This document shows positions 9,964 through 20,012 of a stretch of 31,280 bases of DNA, piece by piece. Origin of the DNA: Proteromonas lacertae (lineage: Eukaryota; Sar; Bigyra; Opalinata; Proteromonadidae); the NCBI GenBank assembly GCA_002245135.1, contig NGBS01000063.1, forward strand, positions 1-31,280, in the 5' to 3' direction. Position 1 is the first letter of the stretch; every line of letters begins with the position of its first letter. The notes below the pieces were generated by a model. The model saw nothing but the letters and a program-made list of their open reading frames with translations, searched no databases and was not told the origin of the DNA. Both the position numbers and the translations under genes were made by a program.

Positions 9964-12900
9964 TTATATTCTTTTAATGTTATTTCCTGATAAGTATATC
10001 TCTTTTAGTGGTTTATAATATTTTAATCTTTCTATCAACATTTTATATCCTTTTTCACTCATTCCAATATCTATTCATATTATATAAAGATATTATATTC
10101 ATATAAATACTTGAGATATTTAGTGATGTTGTTAATTTTTTAACAAATTTATCTAAATTTTTACATATTATCTCTATTCCTTCATCTCCAATTGGATTAT
10201 TGAATATGGAAATATAACGAACATCTGTCGGTAAAGAATCTGTTAATTCTTTGAATCCTTTTGAAGAAATCTTATTATTAGATAAATCTATTATATCGTA
10301 ATTAATCTGTTTAATTAATGATATGTGATAATCATAAATATTCATATCTATTGTATTACAAATTTATATTTTATATACTAGAAAAATTATAATTCTTAAA
10401 ATCAACTCTTTTCTTTTTAATACAATAATCCAAATAATATTTTAACTCTTTCTCTGTCCATGATAAACATTTCATTTCTATAAATGGATATTTTTCATTT
10501 TCTAAAGATTTTCTACATATGGGTTTTAATCTATTTATTTTAATATTGTTTCCATCTAAGAATATTATATTGCACTTTACAATGGAATCTATCTTATTTG
10601 TTAATAATTTTACACTATCATCATTTATTGAAATATTACTCAAATAAATTTCATTTCGAAAATTTAACATATTTAAATTGTTTAATAATAATTTAAATCC
10701 TATATTACCTATTGGATTATCTATTATAACAAATTATAAATGTTATTGTGAATATAATACTATAAATCAATATATATTTAATGTTGTCATTCTCTTTAAC
10801 ATATTTCATCAAATATTCTATCCCTTTTGAATTAATATTATTATTACTTATATCAAGGATTATCATTTCTTTCACTTCTTTTAAACTATCTAATAAACAT
10901 TTTAACCCAATTAAAGATAATTTCATTCCTATTAAATATCATTAATAATCATAAATATTATACCTGAACATTGTATACTTTTATATTCATTATGCTTGTC
11001 GAATAATAAATGTAAGTGTGGAGATAATACTTTCATTCCTTCGTCTCCTATTTCATTTCCACGCAATTCAAGTTGTTTAAGATTTGAAAATGAAGATAAA
11101 TTGTTAATCAGTATTTCTATACTCACATGTGTTAGTTTATTGTCTATAAATCATACAAAAATATCAAATTATACAACTCAAATTTAACCATCTTATATCT
11201 CTCAATTCATTTGATCTTACAATAATTAATGATTTGAAAAAATCATCATCAATATATAAATTACTTAGTATTATTTCACCATATTCATCTATGCATTTGA
11301 TCAATTTTGGAATGTCTTTATCAATTAGTAATTCTCTACAAACATCGCAACATATATTTGGAAATTTGCTGAATAAGGTTTTTAATCCAACAGAATGAAT
11401 ATTTCTGTTTTCTTCAACATCTATTTTCTTAAGATTGGGGTATTTATATAACTCTTGGGATAATAATATCATTGATTCGTCATTTAAATGCATTTCATAA
11501 AGCATCAATTCATTATTGCTGTTAATTAATAAATGTAAATATGGAAGTAATAGTTTAAATCCATTTGGACCAATTACATTCCCTATTTAATATATATATA
11601 TATAATATACATCTAATGTCTATATACTTTAATCCAATCAACAAATGAATCGAGTTAATAAAAGATTTAATGAAAGGAATACTAAGATTGCATGAAGCCA
11701 TAATTAATTCTCTTAGATTTGATAATTGACATAAATACCATCCTAATAAGGGTTGACATTGGGATGGAATATTAAATCTGTAGGCTATATACATAAAAAT
11801 GATTAGATAATACCAAACCTTAGTGTTCTTGGATTAATTAGTTTCAGTATGCTGAAGATATATTTCATTCCTTCTTGACAAAAGCATATACATTGTTGAT
11901 TAATATATATTATTCCTTTATCTTTTCTATGAGGAATGTTAAACATTATTTCATCTAAATAACACTCTTTTCTTTCTTTACACCGATTATGAATTTGATA
12001 TTTCATTTTTTTATTTATTAAATTATCTCTTTTGTATAATTTCATCATCAATAATATCGATATTATCTTTTCATTAGGTTTTTTATTATAACACTCCATC
12101 AAACTATCTCGAATTACTTCATATTTGTTACTTTGGAGAAAATATGTAGACATTACGTTAAATGGCAATATTTCTATTAAATAATCATTATTTGTTATTG
12201 TCTCTTTTCTTTCTTTATATATTACTAGCTTCTTATCATCATCTTTCAACATTTCACTCATTTTCACCATTTCTTTTCTCAATTCTTTCAAACTCAATCG
12301 ATCTTCTTTTTTCACTTTCAACATTTTTTCTATCATTTCTTTCATTGAATCATCACATTCTACATCTAAACTGTATTTACATCTCATGATATTATTCAAC
12401 AATTTATATATATTGTTTTCTTTATTAAATGGTAATTTCTTGTTTAACATTTCATATAATATACATCCAATTGACCAAATTACACTTTTATCATTACATT
12501 CTAATCCATTCAATTCTTCTGGACTTTTAAAACACATATCATATATTCCATTTTCGCTTACTTTTCTTAATGTATTTACATATAAGTCACATATCTTGAT
12601 ATTATCATAATCTCTTTCATATACTATATTTGAACTCTTCAAATTATTTATATCCAAATCATATCCACTCAATATCATTAAAATATCACATACACTACAC
12701 ATCATACCACAAATATCACTTCTTAATACACAATCACCTCCAATTATCTCTTCTAAATCTTTTGAGTAATAATCTCTCTCTAATATCATCATATTTGTGC
12801 CGATAATTGACATTTTTAATTTATAAGTGAGGTTACAACAACAGCTACACACTAATCTGTTTTTCTCATTGAATTTCAAGATGGCTTTTTCGCTTATATT

Positions 12901-13141
12901 ACTATAACCCATTATTTTTATTATTTCATTGCAATTTTCATATTCAACTCTCAAACACACATCTCTACTATTATTTTTGAATCTTTCTTTTATCTAGGTA
13001 AAATAAGCATATTTAATGTACTTTTCCATCGATGGGTAGTACTAAGTTTATTGCACTATCAATAAGCGAGGATAAGCTTATCATTTCATTCAAAATAAAT
13101 AAATTCGGTCGTTTCATGTCAGTTATATTTTTCATTCTCAT
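9964..13141 (-). CDS. Pseudokinase fused to RNI-type leucine-rich repeats
   Basis: Nine exons joined through eight GT-AG introns of 28-40 nt (13021-12994, 11813-11785, 11610-11583, 11177-11144, 10963-10929, 10760-10721, 10378-10348, 10110-10071) give one open frame of 970 residues from ATG 13141, with a stop just upstream in frame. Residues of about 100-280 resemble a protein-kinase C-lobe: DINNLKSSNI (about 154-163) replaces HRDLKxxN, CDL replaces DFG, SPEEL stands for APE, and SVIWSIGCILYEML matches the DxWSxG helix. No glycine loop or VAIK lysine is visible, so it should be catalytically inactive. After a helical linker, residues from about 440 to the end hold RNI-like repeats (LELRGNEIGDEGMKVL, LDISNNNINSKGIEYL, IDLSNNKISSKGFKEL). 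The likely role is as a scaffold or sensor; no partner can be named. Confidence 0.75.
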
Positions 13142-13586
13142 TAAACTCAATCATAGCGTTGAAAATATGCTGGCTTATATAATAAAATTATGTTATTATC
13201 TATTGTGATTAGGATTATGTATTTGAATTTCTCGTTATTCATCATATCTTTGTTTTATATTTGTAAGTGACTGTATAATATAATATACAATTAACAGTAT
13301 TTAACAATTCTTCTTCTTTTTGTGATGTGAAAGATTAAAATATGAAATATGATCTATTGTTATAATAGGAACAATTTGAACTAGTAATCAAATTAATAAA
13401 ATGAAATATATATATATATTCTTAAACAGCTTGATATATCTTCTTAGCAATAATATATTTAAAATATAAAGTATTTATTTAACACTAATATTAACAAAAA
13501 GGAGAAGAATTGAAATTGTTATTTTTATATTTGATTAATTTTTATAATAATACAAAAAAGAACAAAACAACATTTTTAATGTAATT
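13142..13586. other. AT-rich spacer upstream of the LRR gene
   Basis: About 445 bp of A+T-rich DNA holding the presumed promoter of the pseudokinase-LRR gene and the 3' flank of the neuroguidin gene. I see no ORF, RNA gene or GGCTTGA motif (only GGCTTAT near 13173). Confidence 0.4.
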
Positions 13587-14782
13587 TAATGATGAATTTT
13601 CTTCTTTTTGTTTTTGTTTTTATTTGAAAATGTATTTCTTCTTTTATTTGGTAGTTTTAAATCATCCTATATATATATTCATTATAATATATATACCAAA
13701 TCAGTCCTTGTCATCTTATCTAATGTCTTATAATCTGATTGAATATTGAACAATCCATTATTATCTTTCCTCATTAATTTCTCTCTTCTCTTCTTATCTT
13801 TCTTTGTCATTACTAATCGAGTGTAGTAATTTTCTTCATAGTCTCTTATCTCTCGATCTTCATCTTCAATTTTCTTTGGTTTTACTCCAAATGATTCAAT
13901 CTTCTCTGGTTCATCCCCGTATTCTTGCCTTATTTCATCTAATATAGTATTCTCAGATAAGATTCTGTTTTTATATTCTTGTTTTTTCATATTCTCATTT
14001 TCCATTCTTATATTGTTATTAAAGAATCATCATTATTATTATTAGTATATATATATATATAAGGATATTTTCTTGTTCTTCGTATGGAACTGCTGCTAAT
14101 TTTGGAGGTTTATATACTTTATTCTTTTTATTCTTATCAATAGTATTTACTGATTTCTTTTTTGATATATTTTTCACTCTTTCAGAATCACTTTCTATTT
14201 CCATTACTTCATTATAAGTATCTTCTTCTAGTTCTTCTTCATCTTCTTCTTTTGATACAAGTTCTTCTGGATTTGGCTTTAAGAATAGTGGATCATTTAC
14301 ATTGAAATTATCACCTCTTTTAGATATTAAAACATATTTATCAATTTGATATTGTAATTTTTGTTCTAATGGTGCTATTTTATCTAAATATACTCTATAG
14401 AATAATATTTACAAGTTTTAAATACCTTATTTCTATTAAACGATCAATAACTGGATGATTTTTAACTGATACTCCTTTTGTTTTGAGAAGTGAATAAAAA
14501 TTTAGATTCATACAATAATCGAGTAATAAATGGTATTTTACATCTAAAAACTCAATTCCATTTTTCAAATCATTCTTTGGATCACTTACAAACGATTTTA
14601 ATATATCTAATTGTTTCTTTGCACACTCACAAGCTTCATTAATTATGTTAATGTGTTGTTGGAGTGGATTAATCTAAAATGAAAAAAGAAATATACATTT
14701 TCTTCATCTTCAACATTTTCTATAATCAAAATAATTGAGAATATATACTATTCACTGAAGAATATATTTTGGTTAATGACAT
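13587..14782 (-). CDS. NGDN: Neuroguidin/LCP5, small-subunit processome protein
   Basis: Sas10/C1D-family factor, in other eukaryotes part of the U3-containing processome that matures 18S rRNA in the nucleolus. Six exons give about 340 residues. The Sas10/C1D domain is clear: GIEFLDVKYHLLLDYC, then HPVIDRLIEIR and LEQKLQYQIDK. It is followed by NDPLFLKPNP, an acidic stretch, YKPPKLAAVPY and the basic C-terminal part with RLVMTKKDKKRREK, all in the order of animal neuroguidin. GT-AG introns: 14748-14720, 14696-14674, 14425-14395, 13696-13667. The intron at about 14068-14008 has no GT donor and starts ATATCCTT (U12 type). With AG at its 3' end the summed exons are one base short of a full frame, so the AAAA run before the donor may be mis-called. 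ATG 14782 is chosen because it opens the first exon. Confidence 0.85.
14008..14068 (-). other. Candidate U12-type (minor spliceosome) intron in NGDN
   Basis: A 61-nt interruption between VPYEEQE and ENMKKQEY contains stops and must be spliced, yet holds no GT. Its 5' end is ATATCCTT, an exact match to the U12 donor consensus. TTCTTTAAT lies 12 nt before the 3' AG, close to the U12 branch-site consensus TTCCTTAAC in sequence and distance. The 3' end is AATATAAG. The frame needs one extra base next to the donor's A-run. Confidence 0.65.
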
Positions 14783-14842
14783 TTCAAAAATGAATATGGC
14801 TTGAAAGAATCAAACCTATATTATAAAAATTGAGTTTTCTGA
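14783..14842. promoter_or_regulatory. 60-bp bidirectional promoter with GGCTTGA box
   Basis: The start codons of neuroguidin (minus) and the RPP38-like gene (plus) are only 60 bp apart, so the two must share promoter DNA. GGCTTGA lies at 14798-14804, about 16 bp from one ATG and 39 bp from the other. Confidence 0.5.
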
Positions 14843-15512
14843 ATGAAAGATAAAGCAAAAAAGATAAAAAAGTTAGAAATAGAAAATCCATATAAAACAA
14901 CATTGTATATTCACCTGTTGTATTTATTAGACCTCAAATTCCTGAATCTGAGAGTGAAATCTATTTAGAGAAAATCAAACAGTATAATATTTGAAGTAAA
15001 TGATTGATGATATATAGTAATCTATTACCTATTTTATGTGAATATTTTGAAAGAAGAAAAAGAGTTAAAAAAGTGAAAGAGAATGAGAGTGATGATTTTA
15101 TTCCATTGCCAATAAAGAAATCAAATAATGAGAAGATATGTGTGATAGGTATAAATGAATGTTTGAGATGTGTGGAGAATAAAAACCCTTTAATAGTAAT
15201 AATAAATGCTCAACTTGAGTATATATATAATGAAACTGATATAATTTGAATAGACCATTGTATATGATAAATCATTTAGTGTTATTGTGTTGTTTAAAGA
15301 ATATAAAAGTGTTATCAATTCCAAATTCAAGTTTTGAAGTTTCAAAGATATTGAAAATCCATCGATTTTCATCATTTTGTTTATTGGAAGAGTGTTTGAA
15401 TAATGCAGATGATAAATTTGTAGAATGTATTCGTTTGTTGTTAAAAGTTGGAAAGATTCCAAATAGTAAATGGATTCATGAGATAAAGAATAATATAAAT
15501 ACTAATAGTTGA
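14843..15512 (+). CDS. RPP38: RNase P/MRP protein subunit Rpp38-like (L7Ae family)
   Basis: Four exons joined over introns 14905-14930, 14982-15017 and 15219-15253 (26, 36 and 35 nt) give 190 residues with an exact frame. The N-terminus is basic, then ENPYKTTLP followed by an acidic segment corresponds to the NPY block of animal Rpp38. The L7Ae/Gadd45 fold follows: ICVIGINECLRCVENKNP, LIVIINAQLE, MINHLVLLCC, then IHRFSSFCL. In other eukaryotes L7Ae-family proteins bind K-turn RNA, and Rpp38 is a subunit of RNase P and RNase MRP. The basic C-terminal tail of vertebrate Rpp38 is absent, giving a shorter protein. It is divergent from neuroguidin, another pre-rRNA factor. Another L7Ae-type paralogue is the main alternative. 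Confidence 0.7.
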
Positions 15513-15618
15513 TGTGTTAATTTGTGTTTATATTGAATAAAATGAAAAAAATGAAAATAAAAAGAAAGAAAAAGAGATTGTGAAGATTAATATATGAAAA
15601 AGTTAATAAAATTTATGT

Positions 15619-15691
15619 GGGGATGTAGCTCAGATGGTAGAGCGCTCGCTTAGCATGCGAGAGGTAAGGGGATCGATGCCCCTCATCTCCA
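15619..15691 (+). tRNA. tRNA-Ala(AGC), copy 1
   Basis: A 73-nt cloverleaf. The acceptor GGGGATG pairs with CATCTCC (one G-U), with discriminator A. D-arm GCTC/GAGC, anticodon stem CTCGC/GCGAG with loop TTAGCAT (anticodon AGC), variable AGGTA, T-stem AGGGG/CCCCT with T-loop ATCGATG. A54 replaces the usual T54; the same ATCG T-loop is known in plant tRNA-Ala. It has no intron and no encoded CCA. A pol III-type T-rich run follows at once. Confidence 0.97.
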
Positions 15692-15812
15692 ATTTTCTTT
15701 TTATTTTTCTTTCTTTTTTTCTTTATCTATCTTTATTCTATACACATTTTTATTTTTAATAATCAAACAAACACACTTTTTAAAATACATAGAAAATATA
15801 ATAATAGATTAT

Positions 15813-16519
15813 TTAATGAATATGACTACGATCTAAGAATTGTTTAGTTGCACCTGACATAGCAAACTCTGGTTTCTTTAATACAGTAGGATCAGTCACT
15901 CCTTCACCAAGATCCATATAACTAGTATGGTTTGTACCATAATCTTTATTAATGTTCTTATGTGGACAATAGAATGTATCTTTATGACATTGCTGACAGA
16001 ACTCTGTAATTTTTGTTCTTCCAAATTCAAACAATGAGTCTGGTTGGTTGAATCTGTTTTTGTCTTCTTCTTCTGGTGGTAAATTAGCTTGTTCTCTTTC
16101 TATTATTTCATCGATCAATTTGCCTTCCCTCTTTAATAATTGTCTGTATGTTTCTGTATTGATTGTATCAGTAAATTCATCACGTTTTGAAGCATCATGT
16201 GTTCCAAAACCTAATTTACGATCTTTTAAGGGTTGTGTTTTTAAATAACCTATTATTTGATACAAATAATAATCATACTTGTTGTGCTGTGATATGGATC
16301 AGGTTCATATTTTAACTTTGAGAAATAACCAACACCTCCATCTTTTGATTTAGGTGGATTAGTCTGGAATTGTTTATTCTTGTAACGAGATGGAACAACT
16401 ACAACAGATTATAACCATTTAGATATACGTCCTTTTTTCTCATATGGATCATTAATAGTAATGCATCCTACTCTAGTGAAAACAAAATCTTTATCGTATT
16501 TAAGTTTAGTGCAATACAT
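15813..16519 (-). CDS. Conserved hypothetical protein with CxxC zinc motif, possibly axonemal
   Basis: Three exons give 215 residues with an exact frame (introns 16428-16399, 30 nt, and 16278-16250, 29 nt). The first intron removes an apparent in-frame TAA. Features: VGCITINDPY near the N-terminus, RYKNKQFQTNPPK, GGVGYFSKLKY, then LGFGTHDASKRDEF and ETYRQLLKREGK. A CQQC...CPH zinc-binding-like cluster lies near residue 165. The PPK...GGxGYF and LGFGTxDAxKRDEF patterns remind me of short microtubule-associated proteins of cilia, such as the CFAP96/DUF4586 type. That is recollection, not proof. If correct, the organism has or had a flagellate stage. No signal peptide or membrane segment. Confidence 0.6.
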
Positions 16520-16892
16520 GACTAGATATTAAGTTAAGAGATTATTAAAACGGTTGTTTGTTACAAAGCTTGGCTTGAAAAAAAGCTTGAAATACTTTTT
16601 TTTCTTTTTCGCTTTATGAGATATGGATAGGAATCTAGAAGGTAATGCGGTTGAATTACACTTTCTACATTTAATTTGTTCAAGTGTAGCTATTTTAGTT
16701 TTGGTATAGTGTAATCTGTGAATATATTGTCGTAGTTATGTGTAGTCACATTTTTAAGTACAAAACATTCTGTATTTAAAGGAATATTTCTAAACACACT
16801 ACCTAAAAAGAATTTCACAATAACAAAAGCAAATGTGTCTGGTGTATTTTTGTGTTTTTATTCTATTTAACTAGAAAACTCTTGCTTCAATT
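16520..16892. promoter_or_regulatory. Divergent promoter region with GGCTTGA box
   Basis: The gap between the minus-strand zinc-motif gene (ATG 16519) and the plus-strand small gene (ATG 16893). GGCTTGA at 16572-16578 sits inside AAGCTTGGCTTGA, followed by a second AGCTTGAAA and a T-run. The box is 53 bp upstream of the minus-strand ATG. I see no coding frame in the gap. Confidence 0.4.
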
Positions 16893-17280
16893 ATGCACAG
16901 AATAATGGTGTCAAAAAATGCTTGCTTAATGCCAGAAGAAGGAGATAAAGCTGAGAAAGGATGGGATTTTTCAGAAGATAATACAAAACCAATTTGTTAT
17001 AAAACAATCATTCAAAGATCCTATTTAGTGATAGAAGAGAAATGTGAAAAATATCATAATATCACTAGAACACCCAATGAATCCATGAGAGATTTCATTA
17101 CTCGTCTGTCAAAGAAGTTTGATGATCCTTCTGTGTTTGAATCATATGTATATATTCATATTTATAGGTGTATAGATTGATATTTATGAACTAGCTAGAT
17201 TTGGCTCATATTCTATACCCAAAGTACAGTTTGAATCTTTCTTAGTCACTTATAAAACTTTAATTAAACATTTTGATTAA
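16893..17280 (+). CDS. Small conserved-looking two-exon protein
   Basis: Two exons, with a 28-nt intron at 17148-17175, give 119 residues with an exact frame. The protein is soluble and mixed alpha in look. The second half reads SYLVIEEKCEKYHNI, RTPNESMRDFITRL, then DIYELARFG, QFESFLVTYKTLI. That order of blocks recalls the C-terminal domain of the NICE-3/C1orf43 family, whose animal members carry YETARYG at the matching place. The N-terminal membrane anchor of that family is missing here. I treat this as a weak lead only. The absence of in-frame stops across a typical mini-intron supports a real gene. Confidence 0.6.
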
Positions 17281-17414
17281 TTTAATAACTATTTATCTTT
17301 GTGTATATTGTGTTTATTGCTGGTAAAGTAAAAATAATTCCTAAAATCAATCAATACCATTCTATAAATTGAGAAAAAGAAGATTTTGAAAAGTCACATG
17401 ATTTGAGTCAAACA

Positions 17415-17421
17415 GGCTTGA
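17415..17421 (+). promoter_or_regulatory. GGCTTGA box upstream of the zinc-finger gene
   Basis: GGCTTGA in the 198-bp gap before the C2H2 gene, 58 bp upstream of its ATG. Spacing and orientation match the box before the sphingomyelin-synthase-like gene. Confidence 0.4.
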
Positions 17422-17478
17422 GTTAGGTTTTTGAAGTTAAAGATCTGTTCTGTGTTTTCTATATTGTAGAAAATTAAA

Positions 17479-18100
17479 ATGATGCAATCAACAACATCAG
17501 AGAATGAATCACAACCACTTAACTCACATGAAACATTAGAGAAGAGTGAAGTGACAAGTATTTATGTAGTTGTTATTCTTTTACCTAGCAACTCAGATAA
17601 ACGATCAGCAACTTAATATGTCACAGAATCAAGCGATGGAAGAGAATTTAAATCCAACTACTTCTATAAATATTCCAGAATTCAAATGCCCTTTAGCTTC
17701 TTGTAACTATACAACAACAAATTATCGTAGTTTAACAATTCATACTGCAATTCATTCAGGGACTCGTCAATACAAGTGTCCAGTAGAAAAATGTCAGTTT
17801 CATGCTTTAAAAAGAAACAAAATCTTAAATCATTATGCTGTAGCACATTCAAACTTAGCACCAATCTCATTAAATGTAATAATTCCAGTAGAAGACATTC
17901 CTCCAGCAGATGATGAAACTGTCTGTAAATATGAAGGGTGTAAATACCATACAAAAAGAGCATCAGATATGAAGTATCATTTAAAAGTCCATTCAGGTGT
18001 AAAAGATTTCGAATGTCAATTTAAAAACTGTCATTTTTCAGCATATCGATTATCAGATTTATCATATCATAGGAAATTATATCACAGTACAGAATCAGTT

Positions 18101-18131
<31 letters not shown>

Positions 18132-19774
18132 CTTCATCATCATCATCAATATCATCACCTAACAATATATCTTCATCATCATCATCTTCTTCTTCTTCAT
18201 TAATGTCAACATCAATTAATAATAATAATATAACAACAACAGTTGGTATAAAGAGAAGAAGAAATCAGAATGATGAATTATCCAATATTCCTATACCGCT
18301 TGGTCCTAATAATATTATGAATAATAATAATAATAATGATAATTATAACAACAATAATAATAGTGATTCTTCTCAACAAGTATCTAATAATGGCAATGAT
18401 ATTAAATCTCCATCATTATCTTCAATGAATAATAATGTTGAATCTATCAATCAACAAATAGATAATAATAATAATAATAATAATGAAATACATAATACAA
18501 TTAATACATCAAATACATCAGTTTCACAATCATCATCATCAACCGATGAACCTCAACGTAAACGTATCTGTTGTATAAAACAAAGCTGTCCAATTAATGG
18601 TTGTCCCTTAATCTTTGACTCTTACAATCATATGTTACAACACTTATACGTTCATACGGGTGAAAAACTATACAAATGTTCAGTTCCAAATTGTAATTTC
18701 ACTGGTAGTAGAATCAGTTCAATCCGTGAACATGCTAAATCAATTCATCCAGGAATATCATCAGTAGATGTATTAAAACTATCCGGTCCAGTTCAAGATC
18801 CAGAAGGTTATTACCACTGTGCTGAATGTACTGAGAAATATAAGAATTTGATTGATTATCGTGTACATTTAGCAAGTCACAAAGGTGTTTATAGTTGTAC
18901 ATATCCTGGTTGTAGTTATACAGCTATTAGAAGATCACTAATTCAAAGTCATATGATTATTCATACGAATACAACATATTCATGTGAATATCCTGGTTGT
19001 ATATTTAAAACGAATAATCCAAGAGCTTATGAAAAACATAAAAAAACTCATCAAAATGAATTGTTGAGTAATACTTTATTATCAAATATGCCATTACAAT
19101 CACCATCATTATCTACTACTACAACTACAACTACAATTACCTCTAATAATGATAATAATACTGAAAATACAGTGAATGGTAATCCTAATTCAGCATTAAC
19201 ACCTCCACCACCACCTCCAATTTTACCTCCAACATTGCCTTTATCATCATCTTCATCAAATGGGTTAAATAATAATAATAATAACTCAATTAATCCATTA
19301 ATAACATCTACATTGGTAAAGAATCCTAAAGATGGATTATTTCATTGTGTCTATGAGAATTGTACTTATGTAACAATTAGAAAGTGTAATATGAAAAGAC
19401 ATTTTAATAGTCATAAAAATAGCAATTACTCCTTTACTGCCAAAACAGAATATAAATGCACAGAAGCTGGCTGTCCTTTTACTACATTATGTTCGAATTT
19501 GTATTATTCACATATCAAACAATTCCATCCCAATGTTGCACTATCTCCTGAAAATACAAAGGAAATATGTTGTTCTTATCCTCATTGTGGGTTTAAGACT
19601 CATACTATGAAAAATTTAACAAGACATAAAATGAGAATGCATGATGAAACGAGGAATTATAAATGCAGTGAAATCGATTGTAATAAAGAGTTGAAATCTA
19701 AAACTGAGTTAAATGTGCATTTACAGAACCATAGACAGAAGAAATTATTGACAACTACTGGTCCTTCATCTTAA
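17479..19774 (+). CDS. Multi-C2H2 zinc-finger protein with homopolymer tracts
   Basis: Two exons (31-nt intron, 17558-17588) give 754 residues. I count 13 C2H2-type fingers, mostly C-x4-C-x12-H-x3/4-H, grouped as four, then five, then four. Examples are CPLASCNYTTTNYRSLTIH and CKYEGCKYHTKRASDMKYH. Between groups lie long low-complexity linkers of Thr, Ser, Asn, Gln and Pro coded by trinucleotide runs (about 18100-18500 and 19110-19290). The x4 spacing between cysteines and the hydrophobic Tyr/Phe after the second Cys resemble TFIIIA-like or REST-like fingers. DNA or RNA binding in the nucleus is the likely role, with no target predictable. The start is the first ATG of exon 1, which is spliced in frame. 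Confidence 0.88.
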
Positions 19775-19841
19775 TTGATTAAAAAATTATGTATAGAATA
19801 TTGTTTGTTTTATAAAGGGTATTTTTAATAAAAAATCAGAA

Positions 19842-19914
19842 GGGGATGTAGCTCAGATGGTAGAGCGCTCGCTTAGCATGCGAGAGGTAAGGGGATCGAT
19901 GCCCCTCATCTCCA
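19842..19914 (+). tRNA. tRNA-Ala(AGC), copy 2
   Basis: Identical over all 73 nt to the copy at 15619 and in the same orientation, 4223 bp away. The flanks differ apart from a T-rich pol III terminator on the 3' side. The cloverleaf, AGC anticodon and A54-containing T-loop are as in copy 1. Confidence 0.97.
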
Positions 19915-20012
19915 ATTTTTTTTCTTTTTCTTTCTCTTTATTATAAATTCTTCTTTATGTATTTAATAAACATATTTTAATATAATGATTATAAAAAATA
20001 TTATAATATTCT

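Noticed and set aside
12162-12610. Two plus-strand Ser/Leu/Phe-rich ORFs
   Set aside because: Shadows of the pseudokinase exon on the other strand, lacking motifs and splice structure.
15190-15462. Minus-strand 90-codon ORF
   Set aside because: Antisense to the L7Ae domain of the RPP38-like gene, which has clear family motifs and exact splicing.
16399-16428. In-frame TAA in the zinc-motif gene, suggesting a reassigned stop codon
   Set aside because: The TAA lies in a 30-nt interval starting GTATAT and ending TAG whose removal keeps the frame. All genes here end in normal stops and none needs readthrough, so no variant genetic code is needed.
17570-17588. Alternative start of the zinc-finger ORF at 17570
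   Set aside because: That codon is TTG and lies inside the 31-nt intron. The ATG at 17479 splices in frame to the fingers.
18100-18500. Regular repeats that might be a CRISPR-like or satellite array
   Set aside because: They are trinucleotide tracts coding for Thr, Ser and Asn runs inside the zinc-finger gene; there are no spacers of constant length.
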